Counted from the stretch's first letter, positions 1 through 14,600 are shown. The stretch is DNA of 64,000 bases from Antedon bifida (GCA_963402885.1 OY727101.1:20560417-20624416), one strand, 5' to 3'. Notes: generated by a model not told the origin, from the letters alone. A program made the numbers and translations.

Positions 1-707
1 TATATTACGTCAGAGATGGGTTAAACAGTTGAGGTAGTATGTACTATAAAAATATAAATACTGAAGAACACTTACTACACCACGTAATGACTGGCTCTCT
101 TTGAGAGATATCATCTGAAAAAAAAGATGTAGTATAGTAAGCTTTTTAAAATATTCAATTCAATTCAAGTTAACTTATTTCTTTCAAAACAAAATAACAA
201 TAAAAAAACATTTCTTTCAATTTACAAATAGCTTATGAAATTAAAACAGACCGTACTGGAAAAGAAAGAAGTGTATAAAAAATGGTAATACATTTTGAAA
301 GTGGCAAAGTCCCAAAAAGTAAAATCAAAAGGAAAAACCAAGAGAAACTTGTGTTGGGCAGGCCATAAATATTAGTAATTCAATACTCTTTCATATGCAG
401 TAACACAACAAAAACAAACACACAAATACTGAACACAAGACATAACAATATATTATTTTATATAAGATACTTTCTTTTAAGTATCAGTAGGGATGAGATT
501 TGATATTATATTGCTTTGATGGTAAGATTTGTGACTATTTCACTTCCTGTTAATTTTACCGCAAACCTTATTTAAATTTGATTGATAATATTTTGTGCTT
601 GCACATAGAAGTTATTCATTTTATAATTACTGAGAAATGTTATTGAATCATATTAACAAAGTTGCAATCCATTTCAAGACATATCAAAACATTTTTAGAA
701 GTTTTAC
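1..707 (-). other. Intron of the serine racemase gene
   Basis: No second exon resembling the next part of serine racemase was found on the minus strand here, so this is read as intron. It holds AT-rich sequence only. An open frame on the plus strand across 637-1008 is antisense to the racemase exon. Confidence 0.5.
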
Positions 708-878
708 CGAGTTGAGTGCACCTCGAATCTTAAACGATCCCGTCCTCTGCATATTTTCACATTTGAAGAAGATTTCCCTCCCTGTTAATTTATTTACTGT
801 TGTGCTTGTGATAACTGGAGTTTGGATGACACATTTTGAAATTCGTCTAACAGCCAATAAAACATCTTCGTATGACAT
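708..878 (-). CDS. SRR: Serine racemase, N-terminal coding exon (partial gene)
   Basis: This exon encodes 57 residues that match the start of vertebrate serine racemase, a PLP-dependent fold-type II enzyme that converts L-serine to D-serine and also dehydrates serine. Visible landmarks are 'TPVITSTTVNKLTGREIFFK' and 'TGSFKIRGALNS'. The Lys in GSFKIRGA (residue 50 here) is the position of the Schiff-base lysine (Lys56 in human). The exon is bounded by a minus-strand acceptor GGCAG immediately before the ATG and by a donor G|GTAAAA at 707, in phase 0. Human SRR also has a junction just after GALNA. Because the ATG is the first base of the exon, an upstream 5' UTR exon is implied. The remaining exons would lie below position 1. 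A threonine dehydratase relative is the alternative, but the spacing fits SRR better. Confidence 0.85.
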
Positions 879-984
879 CTGCCATAAAATACAAGAAAGA
901 ATAATGTTATGTAAAGAAAGTAAAAAAAACTCTGTGACAGACCATATTGGAACCCCGTTGTTGTTGCAGGGCCTACTTGGATTA

Positions 985-1240
985 GCAGTACAGTACTACT
1001 ACTGCTAGTATATTACTACTACTAGGCCTAGTCTAGTAGTAGAGCTTACTACACTATACTAACCTTAGGGAGGCTAGTAAAGTAATAGTAGTAGTACACT
1101 GTACGTAGATAATAAGATAGGCTACTGCTAGACTTACTTTCTTAGTACTCACTACACTAGCTAGGACTAGGTAGAGGCCCAGATAATAGTAGTGTAGTAC
1201 TAGTAGTAGTAGGCCTAGTAGTAGTACGAAACTACCTGAG
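985..1240. repeat. TAG/CTA-rich low-complexity tract with GGCCTA words
   Basis: The tract is built from runs of 'agtagtagta' or 'tactactact' interspersed with the palindromic word 'aggccta'. The same GGCCTA-rich texture returns at 1710-2010 and as isolated words across the window, especially in 42.8-43.0 kb and 46.0-46.1 kb. No coding signal was seen. Confidence 0.6.
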
Positions 1241-1424
1241 TGTTTAGTTGCCTTACTTACTTATTTATTTACCTTACTTACTGTCTATTTCTTATCTAAC
1301 ATGGACACTCTAATGATGTATTACATGGGTAGAGGGGTGTAAATTCAGCCCTAATTTTGATCAAATAAAAGATGCATGAAATTTCTGAACTAAAATACAG
1401 TAAACAATAATAAATGCTGCCCTC

Positions 1425-1628
1425 TATCGTTGTGCACGTGTTGGTGATTTCCGGTATAATCGATCAAGGTAGATTATCACTGATTGGTTTTTGTAATTGC
1501 TCCGCCAACTCATGCACCAATGATCATGCTCGTTGTTCGATCAAATCGGATATCGTCTGCCAAATGAATTTTCAAAACTGATTCGAAGTTCAAGTTTACA
1601 CGTCTCGTAACTCATCAAAGTTACCAAG
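1425..1628. promoter_or_regulatory. Candidate bidirectional promoter and first exon of the MAPKBP1-like gene
   Basis: This sequence lies between the divergent serine racemase and MAPKBP1-like genes. It contains an E-box CACGTG (1435-1440), an ETS-like TTTCCGG (about 1448), an inverted CCAAT box ATTGG (1483-1487) and a direct CCAAT (1517-1521). A good splice donor, CCAAG|GTAAAT, begins at 1629. It could end a non-coding first exon spliced to the acceptor at 2579. No TATA box was seen. The motifs are seen; the promoter and exon calls are inference. Confidence 0.4.
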
Positions 1629-2074
1629 GTAAATACATTAATTAAGTTCTTTTAGTTTACTTATTGTTAAGCACAGGTTTATAATTATAGTTTATCATAA
1701 TTATGTAGGCCCCTAATTATTGTAGCTAGGCCTACGTAGAGGATAGGCCTAGGATAAATATTACTAATTAGGTAGGCCTAGGCTAGCCTAGAGTAGTACT
1801 AGGCTAGGCCTAGTAGTAGGCTAGCTAGACCAGGCTAGTGCCAGGAGTGCTGTATGTACATTATGTGTGGAATCTGTATGTAGGTAGCCTAGCCCTGCCT
1901 AAATAGGGCAGGTTTAGGTCTAGCTAGGCCTAGTGTTAGGCCCTACTAGGCCTAGCTAGGTCTACTTATATTTCTAGATAGGCATACTCTAAAGATTAGG
2001 CTAGGCTAGTTAGTATTATGTTAAAATTGAAATATTAATTTTACAATGAAAAATAAGGTTTAACGTTTATCGCA

Positions 2075-2235
2075 AGCCAAATAGCGTGCGCGACGCATGA
2101 TGGGAAAAGTTTGGAAGCAAACGTCACAACGGCACGTAATTAATCAATATTAATGAAACGCACTCCTGCATCAATAATTATTTGTAAATGATGCATCCAT
2201 GACGCACGTCTCCCTCCTGGGGTGGGTTATACAAT
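2075..2235. promoter_or_regulatory. CpG-bearing patch upstream of the WD40 gene
   Basis: This short stretch is richer in CpG than its surroundings and contains GCGTGCGCGACGCATG (NRF1-like), 'catgatggga' and several 'acg' words (acgtcacaac, gcacgtaa, gacgcacgtc). It may be an alternative promoter or an intronic enhancer in the 5' UTR intron. Evidence is limited to motif content. Confidence 0.25.
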
Positions 2236-2579
2236 TAACAAATGTGCATATTATAGAAAGTCATATTCCTAATAAAAGTTAAAGATAGGTCCTAGCCAAA
2301 CTATTTCCTAAATATAACTAAACCTAGGCTAACCCTCTATATATAAATAATTTAAAAATATCAAGCAGAGAATCGATACCACGATAAACTAATAATTTTG
2401 TTATGGGGCCTAACTAAAAACTGACCAAAATTATGAAAGGGAAGCCATGATTCGACGGTTCGATCTTTATTTAACCATCAACAGGAATGAACAATAATTC
2501 CAAAGACACTTGCTAATACTAGGCCTATAGTTTATTTAATAATTATTTAATAAAATTATAATTTGTTTTCTTTTTTTAG

Positions 2580-2615
2580 ATGTGTCATTTTATAATTGGA
2601 AATAGTTCAGTTTAG
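2580..2615 (+). CDS. Upstream ORF (11 codons) before the MAPKBP1-like start
   Basis: A pyrimidine-rich acceptor (tttctttttttag, ending at 2579) opens the first coding exon with an ATG that runs 11 codons to a TAG. It is out of frame with the main start at 2641. If the exon begins here in the mRNA, this uORF precedes the WD40 protein start and could dampen its translation. Whether it is translated is unknown. Confidence 0.35.
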   Translation: MCHFIIGNSSV

Positions 2616-2640
2616 TTTCTACCTTGGATTTTATATAGCA

Positions 2641-5600
2641 ATGAATCAACGGCCAAATAGCCTTAATCTGGATAAGGGCAGTGGTAGTAGTCATTTTGGT
2701 CGCAAGGTTCTAAAGTCTCCGATGCCGAAAAAAAGAAGCAAAGTAGTTCCATTATCGGAGCGAGTAAGTATCATGATATCGTATGGGAACAAAAATTAAT
2801 TTCAAATAATGTCTTGTTCATTTAAATACTCTGGTCTACAAAATTGTACAAAGCCATTCATTGACTATCAGTATCATTATCATTATCAACCAAATTGAAA
2901 GTCCAACACAATGTCTGCAACAACTAATACTTAACAAAAACATTTTTTTTCAAAGGAAAAATGTGTAAACTGTCAAATTAAAAGCAATATTAAGCTTTTG
3001 AGTTTATACTGTATCAAAATTGACAACCGTTCATTTGTTAAATAAAATAGCTTTGGTAAAAAGAACCTAGTGTACAATCATAGAGATTATGATTTTGTAT
3101 TGTATTATAATGATAGAAATATTTTAGTCATAGTTCAATTTAAAACCAGGTCAATACAATACAATTGTTTCAAGGATATGAAAATCACATTATTGTTTTA
3201 TTGTTAAATACAGTAGGAATAAAAAACATAGCAAACAGGGTGCCAGTCTATACATACTTTAATTAGCCTGCTCAGTGCTATAATTATCATATAAAAAACA
3301 TAATCATCATTAATATTAATACAATTTATTGAATCTGAAAATTACAGTATTATATAGGTTAAGGGATTTGTTTTTCAATATTTATAAACCCTATCATTTC
3401 ATGTAAACTGCCAATTAGTATGATACATAGATATCTCATCATCTAGATATTTATTACCATTTATCTATGATAGGATTAATTGTTACTTGGTTAAAGCAGG
3501 CACACCACAATAGGTATTCCACAGAGACGTGGGCTGTACACATCTACACGTTAAATAAACTAGTCATGCATTTATTAGTCAGGCTTTCATCATGCAATGG
3601 GATTATTCATTATTAATCCATGGATTATGACAACAATTCGATCAGGAAGTGTCTTTTGGGCTTCGTAAATCAATTAGGAAAATTATTAAATTACTAAATG
3701 AAATTTAAACTATTCATTTAATGTCTAATAATAATATTATGTCAAGAATTGTTAAAACTATAACATACCCATAATTCAACATTATTCTTTAAACATAGGT
3801 TTTATTTAACAGTATTTGTAATTGCAATTTTGATAATAATTAATTTAATTTATTAATTTTAATATTTAAGTTTTAAGTCTGTATATACAGTATACTTATA
3901 CATTATTAGTTTTGATTGAACGATACTTTTAAGTGTCCACATACTCAATGATATCAAGGATTACTGATTATTAAAAGAATAACACATTTGAACATGTTCA
4001 ATTCAATAGCAAACTTCCAGATTTTACATTATTAAATATGTCTACAGTAGAATGGGTAATTTTTTTTTTAATTGTTGTTTGTTTTTTTAATTGTATTTAC
4101 TTTAAATTGTCAGGGATTTTGGTGTAAAGTTTTCATTACATGTTAACTGTTAGAATTGGATGCAAGTGTAACTGATTTCCACTGAACTGTAAACATTTCC
4201 ACTTCGCTAATTAATACTAATTATTAATCAATAATAAGGCAGATGATACACGGCATTAGTACTTTGGAGAATGAATGAGATCCAATACTTTACTGTATAC
4301 TGTAGGTCCTTCAGGGGAAACATTTTGAAATGTTTAGAGTCACACAAGCTAGGTTACTGTAGCCTACCCACAGGTCTCTTGTTTCAATACTTGGAAACTA
4401 TTAAAAGATGTTGTGAATTGTTTATTACATTTTGTCCAACTTTCATTCGGTGTTTTTAATAGGATCATGACAAACACCAAATACAGTACAGTATCAACAG
4501 GGAAATGTAACATTTTCTGCAACAGTGCAATAGACTTGTCATTGTTCCCTTTACAAATTGACATAAAAGATTGTAGTTTGATAGCAAACCTCATCATCTA
4601 AAGCTTGATTGAACTTCAATAGCAAATTCTTAACCTACAGAGGTTTCTAATAATAGCAGGTAGTCGTGGTCAAGAGTTAAATAATGAACCTTTTTGTGTA
4701 CAGGTAGTTTGCATTTAATAGTTAACCTTCATTTTAAATACAGAAAAAGTTTTAGTTAGCTGTACTTTTTACTAGTTTTTATAATAATAAAAATGCCGTA
4801 ATGTACATACAACGTTGATACAAGATTTTAAATAGCATAATGACCCATATGTAGAATTAGAAGAAGTCATCAAAATAAATAATAAACGTCAACGTCAACA
4901 ACTGTACTATAGTAGTAGTAGTACTGTCCAGTATTTTCCCTGAAGCCGGTTTTACCATAAATATTTAGTGGAATAAATTTCTCCCTCTCACCCTTCTCCC
5001 TAAGTGTACAGGTACTGTAATAAGAAAATATGGAGCTAAAATAATTAAGCACTGTCTAAACTGTAAGGTACAGTACTTAGTAGTAGTCTAGACTATTCAA
5101 TTCTATTTCTTTCAGTCTACAGTACATACAGTACAGTAGGGCCCTTGAACGAAAAATGCTCAGTAGGGGTCACTGATATTTGCGAATCCTCAGAATTTTG
5201 TATTTTTGATATATGGAATATTCCCTTTATTAAAGAATTATATTAATATTTTGTGTGTTTTTAACCAATTAAAATTAAAAATCTATTAACCTGAATCTGA
5301 CATCTGAATGTGAACTACAATATCCCCTTCCTATTAGTGACCTACGACACACCCCTTCCTGAATGAAAGTGAACTACAAAACATCCCCATGTGTAAAACC
5401 CCCTTTTTGAGCATCCTCATTTTGTTTAAGCGGGTCATTTTTACCTAAACCTTGGCGACACAACATATTTAGGAATCGCAATTTGCACTTCCCTGTTCAA
5501 TCCACAGCGTCTATCTGTCAAATCCATAGAGGAAATGTACGCTAATTAGCGTCATGATTTTACTTGGTCATGATTCACCAAATGTTTTCATACACCTATT

Positions 5601-8600
5601 TCTATAAGCTTGCGTAGGAATTACTGAAGTTTTCTGAAGATAAAAGCTGTTCATTTGTGACATACTTTCTCTTGTGGATTGTTAATTATCAGCTTTCCTG
5701 CAAAAATACTGAATTCAGTTTCCACCCGAGACTTGATTGCCCTCTGAATTATACAGAAGAATTTATTTCTGTCTTGTGTTTTATACAGTACTAAACGTAT
5801 AGTATTGTACTTAGTGAGGACGTCCCTTCAACATGGTAAGAATACAACATTATTAATACAGAAAACTCTTATTTTTGGTATTTTTATTATAGTTTCTTTC
5901 TAAAGATATAATGAGTGTAATTTTTTGTGTTTTTTTTTTTAGGTAACGTTAGAGCGAGTACTTGGAATTACTGTTGCTGATGGCTCTGCCCTTGCTTGTG
6001 ATCCTAATACTGGACTTGTGGCCTATCCAGCAGGGTAAGTCTAAATTAACATTAACATACTGTAAAACAAATAATTTACACACATTCTGCCACATAATGT
6101 AAACATAGCAGTAAAATCTAAATACAGATGTAAAATAGCAATAGACCTTATTTTTTAAAGCCAAAATTCAATTCTGTGCGGTCTAGAATTTTAAACACTA
6201 ATTGGTGAGCTCTGGATCTGTCTCACCCACTCATGAAAACATTTAGATACTAATCTATCAACTAAAACTGTAGGTAGACAGTACTGTTGTAGCCATCAGA
6301 ACACATTGACAAGCATTTCATTTTCACTGGCTGATTTTTACGTTAAATCAGTGATTCATAAACAATAATACAGTACTGTATACCACCAGATTCTACTCAA
6401 TACAAAGTACATAGTCATAGTACTGTAAACGGACAAGCATTTCCAAAGCTTTGCATTTTAAGTACTGTATAAAATATGCTAATTAGCCAGTTAATTAATA
6501 ATTGCTGAAACGAACCCTGCCCTTAAAACTGATAGTTACTGTATTACTGTATCAGTTTAAGGGCTTGATTCAAAACTGAATTTAAATAGTGCATTTGTTG
6601 TACATTAAGCCTTACAGTACATTTGATGGTGTGTATCTGAACATAGTTTCTGTGGTTATTTTTCACAAACAGTATTAAACTGTATCTGTGCTGTACAGTA
6701 TGTGTTGTCAATAACAATACTGATTAGCTGTGGCTAATAGATCTTTAACATACAGTAATGGTCACCATTATTCAAATGATTCACTCTGGCCTATCTATTG
6801 TACAAGGTCATTTGACCCTTAAGTTTGTAGTTTGATTCAAAGGCTTGATAGTCCACTCAACATTGACCATCTGATGGTAGTCATAGCAATTTTGATTATT
6901 TACAAAATTTATCAGAATATTATTATTAGCGTACTGTACCTGTATGTTGGATTTTAATGTACACCCCTATTGTTGATAGACTTACTGTAACTATACACAG
7001 TGCGAATACATATTGTACTGTATTCAATGTGATGAATACACTGCACTTGGTAAAGAGCGCCTCATAATATTCAAATGATTTATAATAAATATTTTATACT
7101 ACTGTACCGTATTTATAATTACAATTTTACATTTTATTTAAAAAAATGTAATTTTTATATTATGAATAATAATGAACTGAGGTTGAAATTGCCAACAAAA
7201 TATTAAAAAATATAAATTAAAGATTTTATATTAATAAATGAAAACAAAATTCTTTCATTATAGAATTGTTACACAGTATAGTAGACCTTTCTTATCTTAT
7301 TGGTATGCTTGCTGCTATGTGACAGGTAGTAAAGCTTAAAACATTTGTATTTTGACTCTAGCTTTCAATTAGGAAGGCATAGACTGATTAAAAGTTGTTT
7401 ATAGTTGTGTGGAACCATAACAGATGTGCTAGCAATTAATAAATTAGCAATTACAAAGATAATTTATGTGTTAATGTATGTGGGTTAAAGGTTAAAGTGA
7501 GATGTATAACATTCTCTAATTCATGTTCACAAACAGCACATTAGGCCAGTGATATTTTAATAATAGTTTCAAATTAGTGTTTATTTGTTATTTTAATACT
7601 GTTTGCACATATTTATCAATAGTTTGCCGACCGTCCAAAAAGTGTGTTGTTTTGTTTAAAATGATCCGATAAATTAACAGTGACAAGTTGAGGAGGGAGT
7701 GCTTCATTTTAACGAAACTTGATGGTACAGTTGAAATGAATCAAGTGCATGTCTTTTTGGAAAATTATCAAATTTATTCCAATTATTACACTTACAGTAG
7801 ACGGTATGTTATAAAAGTTCATTCTGATGTCAATGCATTGTTGAACTTGAAGACAATTAGAATGTGTTCTGGACTTTGTTCACAAACATTGTGAATTAAC
7901 AATGAGAGTAGACCGAGAGCCAACATCTTTATAACTTTTATTTATAGATAGTAAATAAAATTCATTAATTGGTGTGGATTTTTGTAATTGATGGAACAAA
8001 AATATAGTTTGAAGTTATAGAGTTTTATAGTCTGTAGCAAAAAGGTTGTTTTGTATAGCTTTTTGCTATGCTACACTGGCGAAATTATTCCCTGATTTCC
8101 ACTACTGTAGTCAAATTTGTTGGCACAAATTAAAAGCATTCGCATTTGTGTATTCATATTTTCGTCTTCCAATCGCAGTTTCTTGAGTTTTTCACATCAG
8201 AGAAATTAGTAATTCACATACTGCACAGTACATCATCAAAGTACAGACCTTTAAATAAATGTACAGTATTTGTCATTCTCAGTATTTAACTGTACTACTA
8301 TTTAATACTTTCACTGTTTACCCAGGCATAATTTACAAGACACTGTATTCATTGTGTGTCATCTCCTGTGTTTTCAATTCAATTATGATCCAAAACCTTG
8401 ATGTCAAATCATTAGCGCAGACATCCCTCTGAAATGATAATGAACTGTTGGTTGGTTGGGATTTAGGGCATCTATATATAAATTATGGTTAATTCTGACA
8501 TAGGCGAGCACAATGCAAAAACTTCGGTACAAATCTCCGCCTTGGATACCTACCTTATCTATCTCAGATGTACCCCCACCCTCTAGTACTGTAAATGCAT

Positions 8601-11600
8601 GAAAACCACCAGATGGGCGATGGACCAAGGTTTAACAATTAGTTTAGTGTACTTAATCATGTTTGCTGTTCAGTTTTCTGCTTGGAACATAACATTTTTT
8701 TTTTATTTTTAATAGTGTACAGTACAGTAATTGGAAATTGTGAATAAATAACATATTTTCCTCTTGCAACTATTAGGCCTAATACAGTTACCTGATTAGG
8801 TGAAATTTTCCATTTATTTTTTTCACTGACACAGTAGTAAAAAATGGTTTAAATCACTAAGACTGCTTTGCTTGTGTGCTTATTTTTTGTGTACTAAGAT
8901 TTGAGACGAGACACTCTTAATGGTCTTTACTCTTAAAAGTTTGTCACAAAGAACCTTTTAACCACACAAAATATCATATTTACGGATACAGAAAATACGG
9001 ATATTAAAATTAATATCTATCAATTGACAGTTTAAATAAATAGTGTGTGTACATAATAGTTAGCTATTGTCTCATCATACCATACTGCAGCATCTGCATA
9101 GCCTTGTTGTATTTAAACATGCCAGTAGAGTACTGCTATACCATCAGACTGACAGTAATGTGGGATTGAAATTTTGATTGTCAATGTCAGCTATCATTAA
9201 TTCTGTATGTCATAACAACAACATACAGTATTTCGATGTACTGTAGTGAACATCATCATTTAATTTAATTATATTTCAATGTTGTAACCTGTATTTAGCA
9301 TTCTTCATAGAATGAACATTGAAATGGCAATGGTTGCGTCCTCTGTAGTCATTAGCAGGTCCTATTGCATCATACTGTAGTGTAATTGTTGACAAAACAA
9401 GTCATAAATTAATGTGACAGTGTATAAACTACAGTATGTGTCAAATGTATATTAGCTATTTTAAAATGGTATAGTCAAGTTATTAACGCCACACTGTTTT
9501 TAACAGGTTTTTTTTATTACTGTACAGTACTGTAGGTGAAAAAGTACAATAAAAAATGTGTTTTCTATTCTATTCTAATAAAAACTTGGAATAAATGAAA
9601 TGGGATGAGATTTTATACAGTTTATTCAGACTTTCTTTACACATTATAAATATAATGTATTTATTTATCAAAGTCTTCAGCTTACTTACTGTGTAAATTG
9701 ATATTTGGCTACAGTACTCAGCTATGCAATGTATTCTGTATATGGGACGACAGGTAGTTGGTATAGTTAGCCCCCCTGTTGTTAAAAGTCTGGAGTTGAA
9801 ACCAAATGTTTGCTCAGCTACTTTTACTTGCATAATCTTGTGAACTTGAGGTAAAGCTCTGTCACGTAACCACCTCAAACCTGCTGACTGTTATCCAGAC
9901 CTTTTGATATACAGTAGAATGTTTCCTGTAAAATTGTTGATAATTTTTTTATCCACCCTTATTGTTAATAACATACGCAATTCTGTAGACATTATTGTAT
10001 AATATTTGGTAATAGTTTTGGTGTCTATTACTTATTAGTAGAGTACTTTAAAATTGTCCAACCTTAATAATAATTAAACAATGTTTTTACTGTAGCCCCC
10101 TGTCGTCATGGATGATGCTTTTTAATCTAGCCTCTTTGGTTTAATAATATTGTTGACATGTTTGGCTCAATTATTTCTACCTACTGTTGATCAAGAGGCA
10201 GATATCATTTAAAGGCTCAGCTTTAAAAAAAAAAAAACTATATTGAAAGTCTATTTTTACCATAGTACTGTAGATACTGTACCATGTTTTTATGAAAAAC
10301 ATTTCAATTACATTTCAACAATGATTACAAAAAAGTGTAAACAAACTTTCAAAGACATTTTATAAAATGTAAGGCTTTCAATTACAGTACACAAGTAATC
10401 AAATATGCTTGTGGTTGGTTTACATCAAAACAGAAATTGTTTCTGTTGACATGTGCACTGTGAGTGTGAGGTATAGGCCTAGTACTAATAACAGTACTTT
10501 TATGGGTGACTTCATCATAAAGGATACTCGATAGCTGTTCTGCTACTAAATGTCAATTTTATTAAATATGATATATTTTGTTTTATTTGTCAGTTTAATA
10601 CTTGATTAGAATTTAATCAAATTCATGTTTTACAGTTATTTAATTATTAGTATTAATGCAATTATTAAAATATTAGGATTTTAAAAAATATTTAATTTTG
10701 AGCTATTGTATACATGTTTTAAGACCAATTTAAAGTTGCTACTGTGAACTAGCCTTAAATTAGATAAAATTAAACATTGAATGAAGTAGACTGACAGTCA
10801 CTGTACCTTGTAAACTGTAAAGTAATGGTGCTTTAATACACAGCCTGCAGTACACTGGGAAACAATGGTTAAATCTCAGATCTAAAAATGTCGCTTCAAT
10901 TAAATTGACAGACAAGGCTCCAGAGCATCACAATTTAATACATTATTTATGATTTATTCTTTCAGATGCATCAAAATATTAATACATTATTTATGATTTA
11001 TTCTTTCAGATGTGCTGTGGTATTGTTTAATCCAAGGAAAAATAGACAGTCATTTATAATTAATAACTCAAAGTAAGTCACATGTATACAAATGTATCCT
11101 TAACAATACATTTGATAATGTTACATCATGTGCTTATGTGTTGTTTAGTTCCAATGCACAGTAAATTATTAAATGTTTACATTGTAAACATTTTGCAATT
11201 TTGGGCGATGTATAGTACTAATCTAGTTTATAAATTACAGCACCGAATGCTGTTTAAAACTGTTACTTTGTGAAAAGAAAAATAAAAAAAAAGCCTTGTT
11301 TTCATACCATAGCCTTCAACAAATTCACAAAATGGAAGGGGCACATATTGAATAAAAAAATTTACTTCTGAAAATTAATTAATTTATTATTTACCGAGTA
11401 AAGAGAATTTTTTCAATTGTTGAAAGTTATACTCAAGAAATTGTTCTGTACATTATTGAGGTTATGAAACATTATTTATTATGACTTATTTTATGAACAG
11501 GAAAACTATTAAAACATTGGCCTTCTCAGCAGATGGTAAACATTTGGTCACAGGAGAGGTAAGAATCTGTATAACTTTGCATAACAAATATGAAAATCAT

Positions 11601-14600
11601 AGGAAAGCCTGTAGGGTATTTCCTGCTGGGAAATCAAGTGAAGGTGTCTGTGAGCCATATTGTGCTTTTGATTTAATTTTCTCGGTCCTAGGTTCAATTA
11701 TTGGTGTACAGTAGTTCGATTTACTGATATTATGGCAAGCAATACATACAATTTTTGTTGAATCTTTTAAATAAGTTGAGCTGAATTTGGGAAAGTAAAC
11801 AGTACATTGAAGGTATCTTCTTGGTTCATTGGGTGGGTGCTTTGTTGAGTTGAAGCTGGGTGGAAGGCCTTCAAATTAGCTTAGGCTGGGTAGAAAACTT
11901 TGGTATTAGGTGACTCTGTCCTCCTTCATTTAGCACAATCACACCAATGTACCCATCATTGATGAATTCACCTGCTGTTGTGTGTTATGGTAGATAAACA
12001 CAGTCATCACACTACAGATGCAGTACACTGACAGAGTGACAGTTAAAATCAGATTGAAAAAAAACAATTTATTTATTAAGTACTGTGTACATCCATTTAT
12101 ATTTAGAAGCCTGGCCTGAAAAAGGGCAAAATATTATCACTTTTTATTTACATTTGCAAGTAATGCAAATGTCTACCCTCAGTATAAGAGTTCATGTAAC
12201 AGTCAAATGTTCAAAACGTCAACTGCGTAAATGTTTCCACTTTGCTTAATAGTTAAAGCAAGCTGGGACAAATTTAGCACAATCCAAAAGTGTAAATGGA
12301 GGTCTTTACATTAGTTCTGAATATAATATGGAGACTGCATCAGTGATATATTTAGTACTATTTTGTTGCTGTCAACTCACTAAAGGAATTGACCTAAACT
12401 AATCTAAACCAATCTAAGGATTATGGCGTCAATATCCAGCCTAAGCCCAATGGAATATGTCTCTGATCTAAACTAATCTAGGCATTATAAATAGGTATAC
12501 AAAGTTCACCAATTATTGGTTGTAAAAAGATAAAGGGAATTTCACTTCTTCTTATGCAAATGTGAAGTTATAGCAATATAGACAAACTAGTCTACAGTAT
12601 ACTGTACAAGTTCCAACATTCAATAGATTCAATTCAAAACAACTATAAATGTTCCCCACCATCAATTTTGCCTAAATTCTATTTGATTTAACTAATTGTA
12701 TGGACCAATTAAAGTTGGTCATGATATACCTCCTTTTTCCATTTTAATCTCACGGCCTACAGTACATGACAGTACAGTTTTAGTTTAATGATGTCACAAA
12801 GACACAGCACACCATGTTTATTCCTGTCTCTTGATTGCACAAGTTAGGGTTAGAGTTGTTACCTCACATGAAACCTGTAGGAAATCTGGTTACTTTGTAT
12901 TTTAATTCTCAATACTATTTCATTTCTCCACAGAGTGGACATCGGCCAGCTGTCAGGATATGGGATGTGGAGGAAAAAACACAAGTGGTGGAATTCCACA
13001 GTCACAAGTTTGCAATTACATGCGTTGTAAGTAGTGTTTGAATGACAGTTATTGGGAGGAGTCCTATTTTTATTCAGGCATATGGACCCCTATTAAAGTG
13101 GAGACCTTCAGGGCCTAACAAATTGTCTCTTTAATGAGGGTGCCCTCTCCCCCCCCCCTAACTATGAAAACATTCGCATATGTGGCAATTTGAGCTCATT
13201 TTTATTGAATTGAATATTACCGAAATTTGACTAATTGGAATTTGGCAATCTGGGATTAAAACTGCGCAGATACGGAATAAATTAATTATTTGAAACGATT
13301 GTTGCCATGAACACTAATATCTTACACAAAGAAGTGGAAAATTATTTTTGTAATCTTTATTCATTTTTAAAGAGAAATTACATTGCTCATCTTATAAATA
13401 TAAAAACAAAATATTAATCAATCAAACAACAATCTATTAAATATTCAACAATATCATTTTTAATAAAATTTCAGATAATAATGTGAAATAATTAAAAAGT
13501 AAATGAATAATTCATTAATACACCTGCCTCAAGCTCCTTAACAATTGGGTGGAATAATATCATCAGCGATATATTTCACTTCACCTTTTATACAATTTCC
13601 TGGCCATTCTCCTGATCTCCAACCTAGACAATGTTGATCGTTTATATTCAATACAATAGAGACAAGCTGTCAGGACTTGTAGTTACACGCTTTCATATCC
13701 ACATTACGCCCTAGGAGATTTCTTGAAAAGAATTATTGGTGCAACAAATAATTGTGAAATTTATCTTTTATTTATATCTTGATTTGTTTCAATGCAAATG
13801 GTATAATGATTTAATTTTATTCCACTGTCCTAATGTTTTTAAATTTATAGAACTGTACTTTACTAGAAAATTTAGATTTCATATAAATAAATTATTATTA
13901 ATAAAAGAAAATTTTATTTATATTTAAAATATTTATTTTTAAATAATGATTTAAATAATCAAGTTTACATTATATCAATTCTTTTAATTATTTAAAAAAA
14001 AATTAAAATTCAACAATTTTTTTTTGTCTGACATGGGTTCATCACATGATTTTTTAATTAATTTAAATTTAACGTTGCTATTTATTTTATAGGCTTTTTC
14101 ACCGAATGGCAAGTATGTTGTGTCTGTTGGTGAGCAGCATGACAAGACAGTGAATGTGTGGGATTGGAGGGGAGTAGGCCTTGTGGCGTCTGGCAAAATC
14201 TCATCCAAGGTATGTACTATATTATGCAACATTATTTATTTATATAATAGATACAAATTGCATTGTCAAATAGTAGTTGGCCTACTCATTTGTTGTTTTT
14301 AACTTATAAAAAAAATTATATTAAGTGGTAGTACAGTAAGTAATTTTGCTAATTCACACATTTTGCTGGTTTAATGCCATTTCAGTACACATAAGACAGT
14401 AGATTCCAACTACCTGTATACAGAGATTTTAACTCAATACTTCATACAAGTATTAAAATCTTGAACATTGAATTGCTTTTCTGAAGGTTAAGAGGGAAAT
14501 AAGTAGTGGTTATTCAAGATGTTATTGTGTAATGAACAGATACTATTTCAGACTCGGTTTCTGTAATTCGCAGATTTTAGGCAGACAGTGAAGTATTAGG

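Noticed and set aside
637..1008. 123-codon plus-strand ORF
   Set aside because: Antisense of the serine racemase exon, without independent support.
2596..2640. Extended N-terminus of the WD40 protein starting at 2596
   Set aside because: The codon at 2596 is TTG. The first in-frame ATG is at 2641, and the extension has no resemblance to the family.
8404..8628. 74-codon minus-strand ORF in a WD40-gene intron
   Set aside because: Translation looks protein-like in places, but no family, splice context or repeat of it was recognised.
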